A stretch of 64,000 bases of DNA from Volvox africanus (taxonomy: Eukaryota; Chlorophyta; Chlorophyceae; Chlamydomonadales; Volvocaceae): positions 1,070,001 through 1,134,000 of the forward strand of contig BSDZ01000020.1 of the NCBI GenBank assembly GCA_030268105.1, read 5' to 3'. The notes below the pieces were generated by a model. It was not told where the DNA came from, did not search any database, and saw only the letters and a program-made list of their open reading frames with translations. This document shows, piece by piece, positions 26,301-39,981 of the stretch. Within the stretch, counting starts at the first letter, position 1; every line of letters begins with the position of its first letter. A program made the position numbers and the translations under genes.

Positions 26301-29300
26301 AAATGAAACAAATCAATAAAGCGTAAAATATTGATAGATAATAGGTTGATGGACACAAACTTTAAACCCTGCAATACGTATAAATTTACAAACTACTTTC
26401 TCACCTTGGCATCATCATCTGTCAAAGAATCCCTGCAAATTGTGCCCCAGACCTGCATGCCGGTTAGTTGTCACCACAAACAAACTTAAGGGCGACAGGT
26501 GTTGAGAATGAGCAATACGTGAAGAGGAGCATGATAAGGAAGGAAGAAGTAATACCGCGAGAGCGGGGCGCTTTCTAAGAACGGGACATGTCAATTATGA
26601 TGGAACTTATGTACGCGAGCTTCTTAGTATTTGTACAAATACGTGATAAGATTGGATATTCTGATTCCGAATATGTGTCCCTGCTCACCTCCCCAAAAGC
26701 AACTTCCACGCGGCCAGACCAGGCACCAGCGCCTCCAACTAGCCGAACAGAGCCATCCACAGGCATCGGGGCTGCATGCCGTTTGGAGGGATCCATGTTG
26801 TTGGTTTATAGAACACCCATGAGAATTTAGTTTACACCCCTGAGGGGTTATACAGATCATCCTTCCGCACATTGGGTCTGGCTGTGTGGGCACATCTACA
26901 TATCAAATGCATATCACAAAATGTTGACATGACAGGTCGGACACAAATAAAATAAGGGCATCGCCATTACAATCTTCTTTGGAGGAAGTTGTTGAAAACT
27001 TTGTTAAACGTAAATACATATAAGCAATCACATGAACATACAGCCAGCACTCATTCCTAATAAACGGGCAGCCCGTGCTCAACCAAGGCTCAACCAAGCC
27101 CAAACCAGGTCACATATGTATACGGTATTTCTGCATTTAATAAATGCACACTCAGTGTATAAGTACGTATACAACCTCAATTTGTAATATAAATAGATTA
27201 ACTCACTCGGTGCGGCGTCACACTGAATCCCGAGAGAGTTACTGTTGCAGTACCAGTAAAAGTCAGACGAGCTCAATGCGAAGCTGCACTGATCGAGGCG
27301 GGTTTCATTGCCTCGGCAGGAGAACGTAGTCATCCAGCCCGGCTGTCTTTGCCAATATGACCCTGATCCCAAACCATATCCATATACAGTTCCACCCACG
27401 GCCCTGCGCGCACACGGAGTCATTAAAGCAGAGTCATCACCATCACCCTAATGTATATGATAACTGTACTTCTGCGTATAAAATAAACTAAAACAATGTA
27501 CATAAGGGCAATAACTTAATGTAAGGGTCGACATATATTTACCTATACATATAAATAACATGAAATCCTTTGTGCACGATTACATATGTAGCCTTTTACA
27601 TTCTTTATTTCATGGCATTTAGGTTGTAACAGACGAAATTTATCTCATGTATGATTACATACAGGTTAGGCGAGGTCAAGGTGCTTTCAACGCTTCCCCA
27701 GGCATATTTGCTTCCTAAACGTGTCGCATCTCACATTTCAATCTCAGGTAACGGCGTTAGTTTGACAAATCAACCATTCCCTTTGACGACCATCTTCCCG
27801 CCGTTCGACAAGGACAAGGTATAAAGGAAATATCTTACGTTAAGTTTAAAGACTTCAAATTTGGGTTTGATTCCAGTGACGTTTGGGGCCTGACTGAGTT
27901 GAATTATTAAGTGTAAACAAATTCCAAAGTCTCCAGCCGTTTTATGTCGCACCCCGCAACCTATCCTGCCTTTGTCTCTTGGACTTTATTCTAGGTTAAC
28001 TGATATCTATAATACTAGCTAATGAATTTCTTATAATTGCGCTGCTTAGCTGTAAATTGTTGAGCTTTGGGATCAAGCATTAGCATTCCCAACTTATGCA
28101 CTTCATGCATCCGGCACTCTGTCCACAGTGTGCGTATTGTACTCACGTGCGCGACCGTGTGTGTATGCGCGGGCGCATGCCTGTTAATCTTTTAATGTAT
28201 AATCTACTGTATCTAAGCTATCACACAGATACAGATATTGGGGGCCCGCCATTTTTACGGCTTCAAGATACCCGACACCAGCTCAAGGTTTGCATATCCA
28301 CACCTGCCACCGGTGTAGTTCAGCTGCCTGCAAATGACCCGGGCAGCCTGACGGGAGAAATAAGAGCCGGGGCACAGCCCAGCCCAAGTCCCATTGAACC
28401 AAAGTTCGAGCCTTCCAGCCCATGGTCCGGGGCCGTCCACCAGACGGATGGATCCCGGCTCGGGGTCTGGCTCTGCAAGGTGCGTACATATTCAAGGAAT
28501 AAATAGTGATGGTGGGTTTGTACTCAAGGTACATGTCAGGAACTTGTATTGTATGTATGGACAAACACATGGAGTTAGATCGACATATCCTTATTAAATC
28601 GAAACTGATAAGCAATGCGTAGGTATAAACTGAATGAGCCATGAGTGATGCATAAACAATATATAAATATAATATGTTGGGTTTACTGTTTGGAAGTTAA
28701 CATATATATCTATGAACACAAGCACACAGAAATTTACAGTCGTCCTCAGAACGATTTCATCGACCGTGGGTGTAAAGATGTATGTGTATACGATATCTAT
28801 CTGTACATCTACACATCTATACATCTATACATCCATACATCTATACATCTATAAATCCTATACAGAGAAAGAGGATGAAACAAGGGCTAATAGCAACCGG
28901 CGCTTCTTTTTAGTCTTGGTTTTTCCATGCATGCATCACGATATATGTATATATAGACCTATTTATGTACGCATCTACCTGATGAGCATATAACTCCTGC
29001 AGTGTGCCATTCGTCGCCTCTGCGCACGTAGTACCGACGCTGCGAAGAATATGCGCAATCTAGCAGGCGAGATTCATCACCTGTGCACTGTAAGTTAGTT
29101 ATGAAGTAGGGCATATCAAGTCCTGTGGGCGCACACGCATTGCAGAGGATTGATGCATGGGACAGGCAAAAGTTGCTTTTCAATTAATGTAAAATAGTTC
29201 AAGTCCAAGAGAGAGAGAAAGAGAGCCGCTTCTGGAGATGTATCCGGCGATGTACTTCATCATTCATTCAACGTGTACATATGCGCAGAATGTTAGACAA

Positions 29301-30684
29301 ACTGCGTGGGGTTCCTGCAGGAAGCAATAGCGCTTAATTGGTCCTGAGATAGATGTGGATTTCACCACTTGCACCGACAACGCTTGCTGTGTTTTGTGCG
29401 TGCATTATTCCGGCAGCGGCTCGATCTGACTGTACTGCATTATCATGCATTAAAATCAGGGGCAAAAACACCTATGATGGACGTATGTTAGTTAATCCAA
29501 AAAATTACAATTTGTTCAGCCTGTGTTGTATCTCTGATGTATCCACCCAAGGAAAGGTCCGATTGAAAGATGACGATACACGGTCGATCCCGGATACTAC
29601 CCGTAGACACCCCAGGATACTACAGCCCGCTGGTCATTGCGAATGAACACGTCAATAGGCAAGAGTTAGGACTAGCTCACTCCATTTATTTGTCAACCAC
29701 ATATCAAGATAAGACATTTGCCCGTGCTTACCTCCACCGTATAGAGAGAATATCGCCGGCATGCCAGTTTTGAACCCTAACTGCTTGCAAGCCACACGGG
29801 CCTCCCGAAAATCAAAACTGCAAATTCGCATACAGCGAACAAGTACGAAAGAATCATCGTCAATGCGTTATCAATGTTATGCACGTGCCGTTCCCCGTGT
29901 CATTATTCCCGGGCGTGTCGTCCAGCCATCCTATTTCCCCGCCACAGGACCATAAGAAATGCCACAAGGCCATTCCTATTTAATGAAAATACAATCAAGA
30001 TGTCAACTTACTCGCTCTGTTCGATGACACCCCAGTGGCCGTTGATTAAGACCTGAAGAAGACCTCTGTCTGTAAGATTCCCCGCAAGCCGTATAGTGCC
30101 CTCCGGTGGCGTGGGATCTGTCCGCAGAAACGATAGAACGACAGATTTATTTGATGAAGTGAATCCTAGCAATAGTAGATCAGCACATGATAGGAAACAT
30201 TTTCATTTGATTTTTATTGTTGTTTTTTATTTCTTAAGTTAATATTTCACTATAATTGAAAGACGAATATGTACATTCATATTCATACATATTAGTTGTT
30301 CATTAATATAATCAGTAATTTAGCGATTTCCAGCAACTGCAGATGCAACAGCAATAACAATAATAGGATCCCAGAATCAGAAGTAGTAATATATTCGGAT
30401 ACATTTTCTGTGCGCGCATGCAATGATATGGGCAAGTCGCCTACAGTGTAACATACACCGACCTAATTAATTCACACAGAGAAATGAAGATGACAAGAAG
30501 CATGGTGCAAGCAAGATGGCATAGATCATGAAAAAAAACAACCACAATACGTCGGCAGCTCCATCTATCACGCTCTCTCTTCATTTGTTGATGCGAGGTT
30601 ACATCAGGCAAGAACCTCTTTTTGTGAGTTCCGATCGATAGAAACATGAGATCAATGTATACCCTAAAACCCTAAAACCCTAAA

Positions 30685-30740
<56 letters not shown>

Positions 30741-33700
30741 AAACGTGAGGACGTTCGATTGGCCAGCCAAACGAAGGCCGTACACCAGCCACTTGCTGCA
30801 TTTATGCCTCACCTATTAAGAAGCCACAATCACAGCGTACATGTGTGTTACGTATTATGGACTCGTCCTCCACTTACCAGTACTGCATGTAATGGATACG
30901 GGGCCGCCAGACCAGCAATCAGAATCCTGGAAATTTGAAGCACACTCAAGAAGAGACGCCTCCGCCCCCGAGCAATTGAAGGCATCACTTCTCCAGTACG
31001 GAGCAAAGGCAGGGCCCACTGTGACAGGTGCCTGACGGCTGAGTAATGATGCCGTGATTCTACCAGGGCCCTTGAATCCGAGCTGTCTGTAGGTTGGTTT
31101 AGTTCACATAAGGCATGCATTTCACATACAGAAACGAATCATGGTTTCAGCATCAGCATTATCATGAATCACTCATGCACGTGCAAGTGGAGCGAGGCAA
31201 GGAGAGGCGTGGCAAGAATGGAGGGGAAATTGGATTTTGTATAGGCCAGCATTAATTGCCTTGCTTGTGTTTTGGAGTGTTTCTCATCATCTAAAGTGAT
31301 CGTCTATTTTCTTATATATTTGATAGTTCATAAACAGTTTGTTCATGCATTCTGTTGTTCACTGAGGGCGAACGAACGTTACATTTGCGTTGTTGGGTTA
31401 TTTACTTGGGGATTCTTTATTCAGGGCCCTAAATATGTTGATGAATATATATGCGCTCGGGACTACATTGGTAAAGATAGAAAGCCTAAGTTCCGATGTA
31501 CGCAAATGGGCAAATATTAATATTAATATTAATATTAACAGTGCAAATATTTACTACTAGTTTGCGGACCTGCAAACGACTGTGGCATCTGCATCCACGA
31601 AACCATAGCTACAGATGGAGCCCCATGTGCCGTTGAAGAAAATCTCCGCCTACACATTTATCGGTCGGGTCATTCATATACATGTGATATATACATGTGA
31701 TATGTACTACTATTAAATAAAGCAAATAATATTATATATGAGTGATTCCTTCATTTTGAATGCGAATAAGAAATGCATGAACGCCTTGTTGCATGGAAAC
31801 ACGCATGAGCGAAGCGAGGCCTCACGCACGTGCCCAGTCTACAACGATATTGGTCAGTACAAACGTATTATTGGGGCAGGCATAAACATCCATGTATAGA
31901 TGTCGCAAGAATTTGATGTTTCCATTATCATTAAATATCATATGTGATAGTAGTGCAAATGGATGGACCCAAGAAACCCCAACAGCTGTATTTATTTGAG
32001 ACATGCACACAGAGGGAGGCACGTACCCACGCACACAGCTACATGTGCATACCAGATGGAGATGTGTATATGAAAAAAGCTGTAAATCCATCTCCAACAT
32101 TTTTGCTGCTGGTTGCAACCTACGTGCTGTTGTTGTTAATAATGTATACATATATACCTTGCCGCTGTTGGTTACGTTGGACTCTGGGTCAACCACCAGA
32201 CGCACGGAGCCGTTCTCGGGGTCTTCTTCTGAGGTTACAAAAGTTAGAGAAGTCACAAGTTGAGGAATGATTAAAGTTGTACAGTCTATGCCAGCTACAC
32301 ATATTCTATACACGTCGCATATCTAAATCTCTATCCGTATCTATCTATAGATATATCTAATCCCTTAAGATATCTGTATCCATATATAGAGGACATATCT
32401 ATATCTATATCCTACAGTACTATTTTTATCAGATAGCCACGGATGGCCATAACTATCTATACGTGTATACGCATCCATATCTAGATCTAGATCTAAGTTT
32501 AGGTCTACATTTATATCTATATCTACAGACATAGGTATAGATATAGATATAGATATAGATATGAGTATGGATGCGTATATATGTATATATACAATTCATT
32601 CATATAATTCATATATCTATATCTATATCTATATCTATATCTATATCTATATCTATATCTATATCTATATCTATATCTATATCTATATCTATATCTATAT
32701 CTATATCTATATCTATATCTATATCTATATCTATATCTATATCTATATCTATATCTATATCTATATCTATATCTATATCTATATCTATATCTATATCTAT
32801 ATCTATATCTATATCTATATCTATATCTATATCTATATCTATATCTGTATCTATATCTATATCTAAAAAATACCTATATATATATATTTGCAATCCATTA
32901 GTTATTGCCATCCGCGGCTATCTGTATATTAGTACTGCGGTCACGTATATAGTATGTACGTAGGCTCTACGTAATTCAACCGCGGTCGATATTGTGCAAT
33001 ATACATGCAATATATCATTCATTCAATTTTTCATTCAGTAGCACGTGCACCGTCTAATAGCCAGGCACAAAATCAAGCATGCAAAGGAGAGGTAACGAGC
33101 CGCCTCTAGGGGGAAGAAGCGAAAGGTGAACGAATGAAGCCAATAAAAGTGGTACTCAAGTACAAACATAATTTGTGAATCTCCAGTTTTCCTCATCTTC
33201 CAGAATGCAGCATTGTTGTTATATTTTACTGAAAACGATGTGCTTCTGCTAGATACATACATTACTGCGGCCAAGTCGTAGTAGGCTCCCTTAGCTTGAG
33301 CACCAACATTTGCAAACTTTGCGCTCTATATGCGGCTTTAGTAGTGATTCTTCCACCAGCAGGTAAAACACGTCCTATCCAATAAGCGCAGCATTAAAGC
33401 GCGGTCTCCGTGGCCCTCGGAGCTAATTGCGGCGTCAGACTTGGTATCGCATACATAGATGCGCTATGCTTCGGCCCGGTCAGGCCCCCGCTAGTGCTTG
33501 TCCGTTCGTTCAGGGCAAGTCGCCCACAGTGTAACACCTATATATCATGCATATATGCCGCACCTTCTGAGCAGATGACACCAGCACCAGGTTGGGTTGA
33601 GTAGTATCCATATTCAGAGAAGGTTGGCTTCACACAGTCCATCAGCCGGGTCTCATTACCGACACAGGAAATCCAAGACAGCCATGCGGGGCCTGCGTGA

Positions 33701-35318
33701 GACATACATAAGCATGCAGATGCGTATACATATGCAAGCGAAAACAATACCGATGGTGCGTGTGAGCAAGGAAAATCCCTGTGGGGCTCTATGATATATT
33801 TTTTCTTATTTTTAATTAATATTCTTTCATTTTGTATACGTGGGTTCATCTCCGCATTTGTGTTGAGCATGCATAACTCCAGATATTATTCAAACAATAA
33901 TAATGCCAACAATATACAACATATGTTATGGCACGACATATATGCCCCTGGAGTTCCAGAATCGACCCCGACCAAAAGCGGGCCAGAAATCCTCCACAGG
34001 TTGAGGGCAGGGTGCCCCCATGGCGATGGACTGTGAAGGACCCGATTATAATGACCTGCGAGCTGACATGGAGCAGAGTTGACGCCTTAGTTGATTCGGC
34101 AGATTCCGCTGGATGCCGGTGTTGGGTGCTGAACCCGGGAACAGCACTGATTTCGGAGAAGTCGGCATCGGAGACCGGATGAGGGTGCCCCGAAATACCG
34201 GGGAAGGTAGGGACTGCCAGGTTAGTGGCCACGGGTGAAGCTGTATCCCCCTATCCCACACACAACATATACCTTATCTCCCCCTCTCTCTCTCTCTCTC
34301 TGATATATATATATATCAGAGAGAGAGAGAGAGAGGGGGAGATAAGGTATATGTTGTGTGTGGGATAGGGGGATACAGCTTCACCCGTGGCCACTAACAT
34401 ATACATATACATACATATATATCTATCTATCCTTATATCTATCTAGCTCTCTCTCTCTATATATATATATATCGTGAGCTACCATGCCATCATTTCATTG
34501 CATAATATTACAATCACATGTGCCTCTTCTTCGCACGGACAGAACTGCCATCATCATGTCCAATGGAAGAAGGAATGTAGCCAGGTAGCTAATAAATGCC
34601 ACACAACAAAGCGTAGTTGCATAGCAGCAATGTGTCACTCGGGACCATAAACTATACACTATTATACACTATTATACACTAAACCATACACTATTTGAAA
34701 ATACGTTAAGCCATCCGAAGGTCTATCTTTCGGGAACGTGTGAATGTGATAAGCACCAATTGAATGATAGATATATTTATATGATGTAATGCGATAAATA
34801 CTTGCTGCTGCGACATTTGCTTATTATATACTGCATAGTATTATTCAACATATAACATACCTATATCAGTGCCCCTGTATGTTTCAATACCCGCTAACTC
34901 ACCATTGCTCCTTCCAAGCACGGAAAAGTACAATGGACGACCGTTTAGGAAGCCCAGCTCACGGCAAGCAACCCGTGCTGACCGCCAGTTCCATCGGTCA
35001 TGTTGAATGAAGCCCCATGACCCGTTATACCAGACCTAAGTGTTAATGTGAGCAAGGTGTATATGTATATTTACATGTGTAAATATAATAAATGTAGAAA
35101 TATTTGACGTGTATATGTATTTTGAGTAAAGCTAGCTGCCTCATGTCATTTTAGGATGATATTCAAACGGCTAGAAAGACAAGCGAGGTTTCGAGACGAG
35201 CGAGATTCCAATTATATATGTATGCATATATATGCTGTCACATGCTGTCATGCCACCTATATCTATAGGGATCCTTAATTCGTGAATTTTATACTATTGT
35301 AAACTATGCATGATAACT

Positions 35319-35357
<39 letters not shown>

Positions 35358-37928
35358 CCTGCTCACCTCGACGGTTCCCGCACTACCAGTAGGACCAACC
35401 AGCCGGATAGCTCCCTCTGGACCATCCGTCTCTGTTCGCTCGTCAACAACGAGTCAGGACCCAGGCAGTGCAGTGTATCGCTTACATATGAATTAATGGA
35501 CCAGCAGCCTCGTATACGCCTATCTTGACATGTCCTGCATACGAACTATCTAGCTAGCTAGCTGTATGCGATTGGGATAGATGCTTGAATCCAGCTGGCT
35601 TCACATGTGTAATTCCCCTCAAAAGTATTAACGAATAATAAGGGTAGGTGCAAGACGAAACACTGCTGGGTGCAATAGCGCATGACGCTGAGGTGCGAAT
35701 TCCTCACGTGTTGTAATAGGCTTACATATATATAAGGGGAAAGGGGCGGATTAATACTCAAGGGGGCAAAGCCTTGTAAAGTGCGGTAAGCCGGATTCTT
35801 TGGCTAGTTGGCTGGACGACGGAAGTTATAACTTTTCCACATAATAATATTACTTACAGTGATCTCGGCTGCAGGGTAAAATGCAGAAGGCGTTTTTTTA
35901 TGGATAAAGTTAAGTAGTAAGGACAAAAGCATATGTATAGTGTCTAAATTATCAAGGTAATGAGGTAAAGGTAACCTATTAATGCTAGATATCTTTAACC
36001 AATAATGAGAATAATGTTGTATGAATGAATAATGTATTGCCCCATGTGGCAGTAATATTTCCACTTACCATTACGGCATACTACAGCTGCAAGTTCGTAG
36101 TAGTCATATATGCTTATATCTTCAGACCAGACATCATAGTCCGCCTCCCGGCGGCAATCTGCCAGCCTGGTCTCCCACCATTCGCATCCGTAACCGGCGT
36201 AGAATAGTGGCCCGGGCGCGGCCGTCCTGTTAAAGCCCCCGGCACGGTCTGTGGTGGCAAAACCCGTCGTCCAGCCCAGCATCCTGCAGACGACCCGCGC
36301 ATCATGCCAGTTCCAGGACCACGAGCCAAGGATTGAGCCCCAGACACCGCGGTAGGACACCTGGATAATGCCTTCCCCGGGTTTCTTGCCAGCAACAAGA
36401 CGGACCGCCTCAGTCTCTGTGAGTTGGTGTACAGCAGACAGCCGTGAGGGAAGCAGACGATAGAGTTTGATAAGTTAATTTATTGCGCATGCTTTATGCA
36501 CATATATATACATATACGTTCCAGCAGTCATGCAAACAGGTCTTCCGTGGAAGTAAATGAAGAGGCAGGATGAAGATGTCTGTAGAATGATTACTACGAC
36601 TCCTGATCTGTCGTGAACTCGCGTGCGCTTGCTTTATTTGCTATAGGTAAGGTACGATCCAATAAGTGGATGAATGCAACAAGGATTGATAATCATTTAT
36701 CAAGGATCGGTTTCCTAAATAAGTAACCTATGATATCTTAAAAATAGATATAACATAGAACGAAGTGTTATTAACTGTACGTATTACAATAATCATAATA
36801 ATTAGGTGTTAAGGAATGCTAGTAATAACATCCATACTTTACCATTTCGGCATTGGACTCCCATGTAATACGTGAAGGTGCTCGGAACGGGCCCAAGATC
36901 CTGCACATGGCACGTAACGCTTTATAAACTCAAGATTTAAGACCCCTGTTCCAGATAGATGCCCTGACTAGCTAGATAACAAGTTTGTTAAACTGCAGTT
37001 GGATGCAGTTATATGCATGTACATATTGAAACCTTTATTAGCATCCAGAGTTTCAATTGGCAATATAAGCCATAGTGGAGGCTAAGTGTTTCATTAACTC
37101 TGTCCTGCGACGTGCTCATCCCCCCGCTTTAGCCAGCATAGCAAGGGCACACAACACTCATACACACACACACACACAAACACACACATATATATATATA
37201 TATACATACATATATTACGGATTATTAATCTCACGACTGAACCGTGAGATAGCGGGTGGATTCCAATGGCAGGCGCCGGGGTACCAGTGCAATATTGCTG
37301 CACAGTGCAGATTTATTTAAGTGCTCTCACTCTCACTTATAAACAATCTCTCACCGTTTGACATGTATATATATCGCATATCAATCAGTGTGAGACGTGT
37401 AATGAGTGAGAGTGAGATACACTTTAGCATATCTGCACTGTGCAGCAATATTGCACTGGTACCCCGGCGCCTGCAATTGGAATCCACCCGCTATCTCACG
37501 CATCAATCATTTACACGAGATTTCCTTCAAATCCTTCAGGGTACGGCCCTCTGCTGCTGAACTCGCTCGCTCGTCCCTTTGGCCTTCACTCACTCCTCGC
37601 TCGCTCGTCCAGCCGCAGAGAGCCGTACCCGCAGAGAGCCGTACCCTCTTGCAGTATATTTCTCTATACACATTCATCCTCAACATCCATCCTCGACCAG
37701 TGGAGGGATTCAAATCCCGCCCACGGTTAGGATCAACCCTGGAACTTCCAGGGACTGGAACTCCCGAACATGAATATGTTCATGAAAACATCCGAACCAC
37801 ATCCGCAGTTCAACTACATGTAACAAACTTACTTATACATACAGGTTCATAACTGTATACATCTACATAATTGAATCCATAAACAAATAAAATATATCTT
37901 AGGGTTTGTAGACATAGGCTCTTTCTCC

Positions 37929-37973
<45 letters not shown>

Positions 37974-39906
37974 CAAATAGATTTTATTTGTTTATGGATT
38001 CAATTATGTAGATGTGTACAATTATGAACCTGTATGTATGTATGGATAAGGAAGTTTATTACATGTAGATGAACTGCGGATATGGTTCGGATGTTTTCAT
38101 GAACATATTCATGTTCGGGAGTTCCAGTCCCTGGAAGTTCCAGGGTTGATCCTAACCGTGGGCGGGATTTGAATCCCTCCACTGGTTCAGGATGGATGTG
38201 CACCCGATGTTGATGGATGGTGAGGACCCCGGTTATAGTGACTTTCGACCTTAGTGACTCCGACCAGGTTGTGGGGTTGAGGCCGTCATTGATCCGGCAG
38301 ATTCTACTGGATGCTGGTGGTGGGTGCTGAACCCGGGATAGTCACTGATCGGAGAAGTCAACAAGGGTGAATGAACGAGGGTGACCCGAAATACAGGGAG
38401 AGGTAGGGACTGCCAGGTAGTGGCCACGGGTGAAGCAAAGCCCCTCTACCCCCCCCCCTACATACATATGTGCCTTCCTGTTCATGCATCAATGTTTTTA
38501 TGCACATGTATATGTATACATAATATAATATATATAGGGCTGCATTTACTTGTTTATTATTAGTTGCTGGTAGCTTTTATCAATCACACAAAATGATAAC
38601 CTAGTTAACCGTTTGACCAGTACCATGTTTGTAGCTAAATGTTCGTATGTCAATGCAAGCTATCAATGCTGCCTAGCTTAATATACTTTGAAGGTTGGGG
38701 TGTTTTGATTCATTGATATTGTCACGCGCATCAATGTATCCCAGCTTGTATATCTAGGTACCCATATAATATTATATTATATATAAAACTTATACGTATA
38801 TTTTCATTTAAAAAGGATTGCGCATCCACCTCAAATTCGTAAGTTCGAGGACAGTCAACCAGGCGCTTCTCCAGCCACTTGCAATCGAAGTTAACATTCC
38901 ACAGAACCAGATTGGATGCGCCGCCGTAAACTGATCCTGAATCGTAGATGAGATCTCCCGTCGTCCAGCCCAGCTGCTGGCACGCCACTCTCGCAGTGCG
39001 CCAGCCTTGGTTGTTGCTTTGTATGACCCCCCACTTGCCGCTGTGGAAGATCTGTAGCGTTCCGCGGCCCGTCACATTGCTGCCCACCAGCCGGAGGGCA
39101 CCTTCGCCACTAGGCTCTGGTACATGCACGCATGTACCATGGATGCACAGAGGCAACGCAGATGTCTGTTGGCATCACTACATGTGGAGCATGGAGGTAT
39201 ATATACATGAAACATTTGTGATATATCTGCTATGTTCCATATACAATCTATGCATATGTTGAGTACATGCATATATACATAGGCAGGGAGGGAGGGAGGT
39301 CTGCGCCTGGCTAAGGCTGGCCTCTACCTGGCCATGTGGAATAATGGAGGGTTTTAGAGGGTGGAGAGGGAGGTCTCTCCAGCGCGTGTCTTGCAGGCAG
39401 GACGGAGTAGCTAGGGCTCTCTGTGGGCATAGCCGTGGCAGGGGCGCCTTGGTGACTTGTTATTCCCCACGCGTCTTTAGATGTGTCTACCTTTGCTGCT
39501 TGGCTCATTGGGAGGGTCCTAGTTTAGTGCCCCCTTTCTCTGAGTGTCTCAGCTGAGTGGGAGGACCAGGCCTTTGTTTGCTAGGGAGGCAGTGGAGGTG
39601 GAGGAGGTGGGGATTCTTCTTTGTTGGGTGGTAGGGATTGGCTGAGGCTCTGCTCGTTTGAGTACCCAAGCTTGAGACTCGTGAGGTTTGAGTGCTCTTC
39701 CTGGCTGAGCGAGGGGAATTTGCACGGCAGGACTAACAGACTAAGCCGTGTGTTCACCCCTGCGGTGGGGTTCGGCCCGGTCAGGGCCCCTGGTGTTTGT
39801 CCTTTCAGAGCAAAGTCTAACAACTTAAATATATTATGTTTACACAATATGAGTGTCGTCATTTCCTGCAGTATTGTCTGCTCACCAATGTACATATGTA
39901 ATAAAT

Positions 39907-39981
<75 letters not shown>

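Noticed and set aside
32571..32963. Long open frames of Ile-Ser, Ile-Tyr and Ile-Asp repeats on both strands
   Set aside because: Pure translation of the (ATATCT)n microsatellite; no start context or domain.
38731..38829. Continuation of SRCR3 in exon 6 past 38830 ([11 protein letters not shown])
   Set aside because: It lacks the final cysteine and runs into AT repeats; the phase-0 donor at 38829 with exon 7 (36843-36900) restores the GVQCRNG end.
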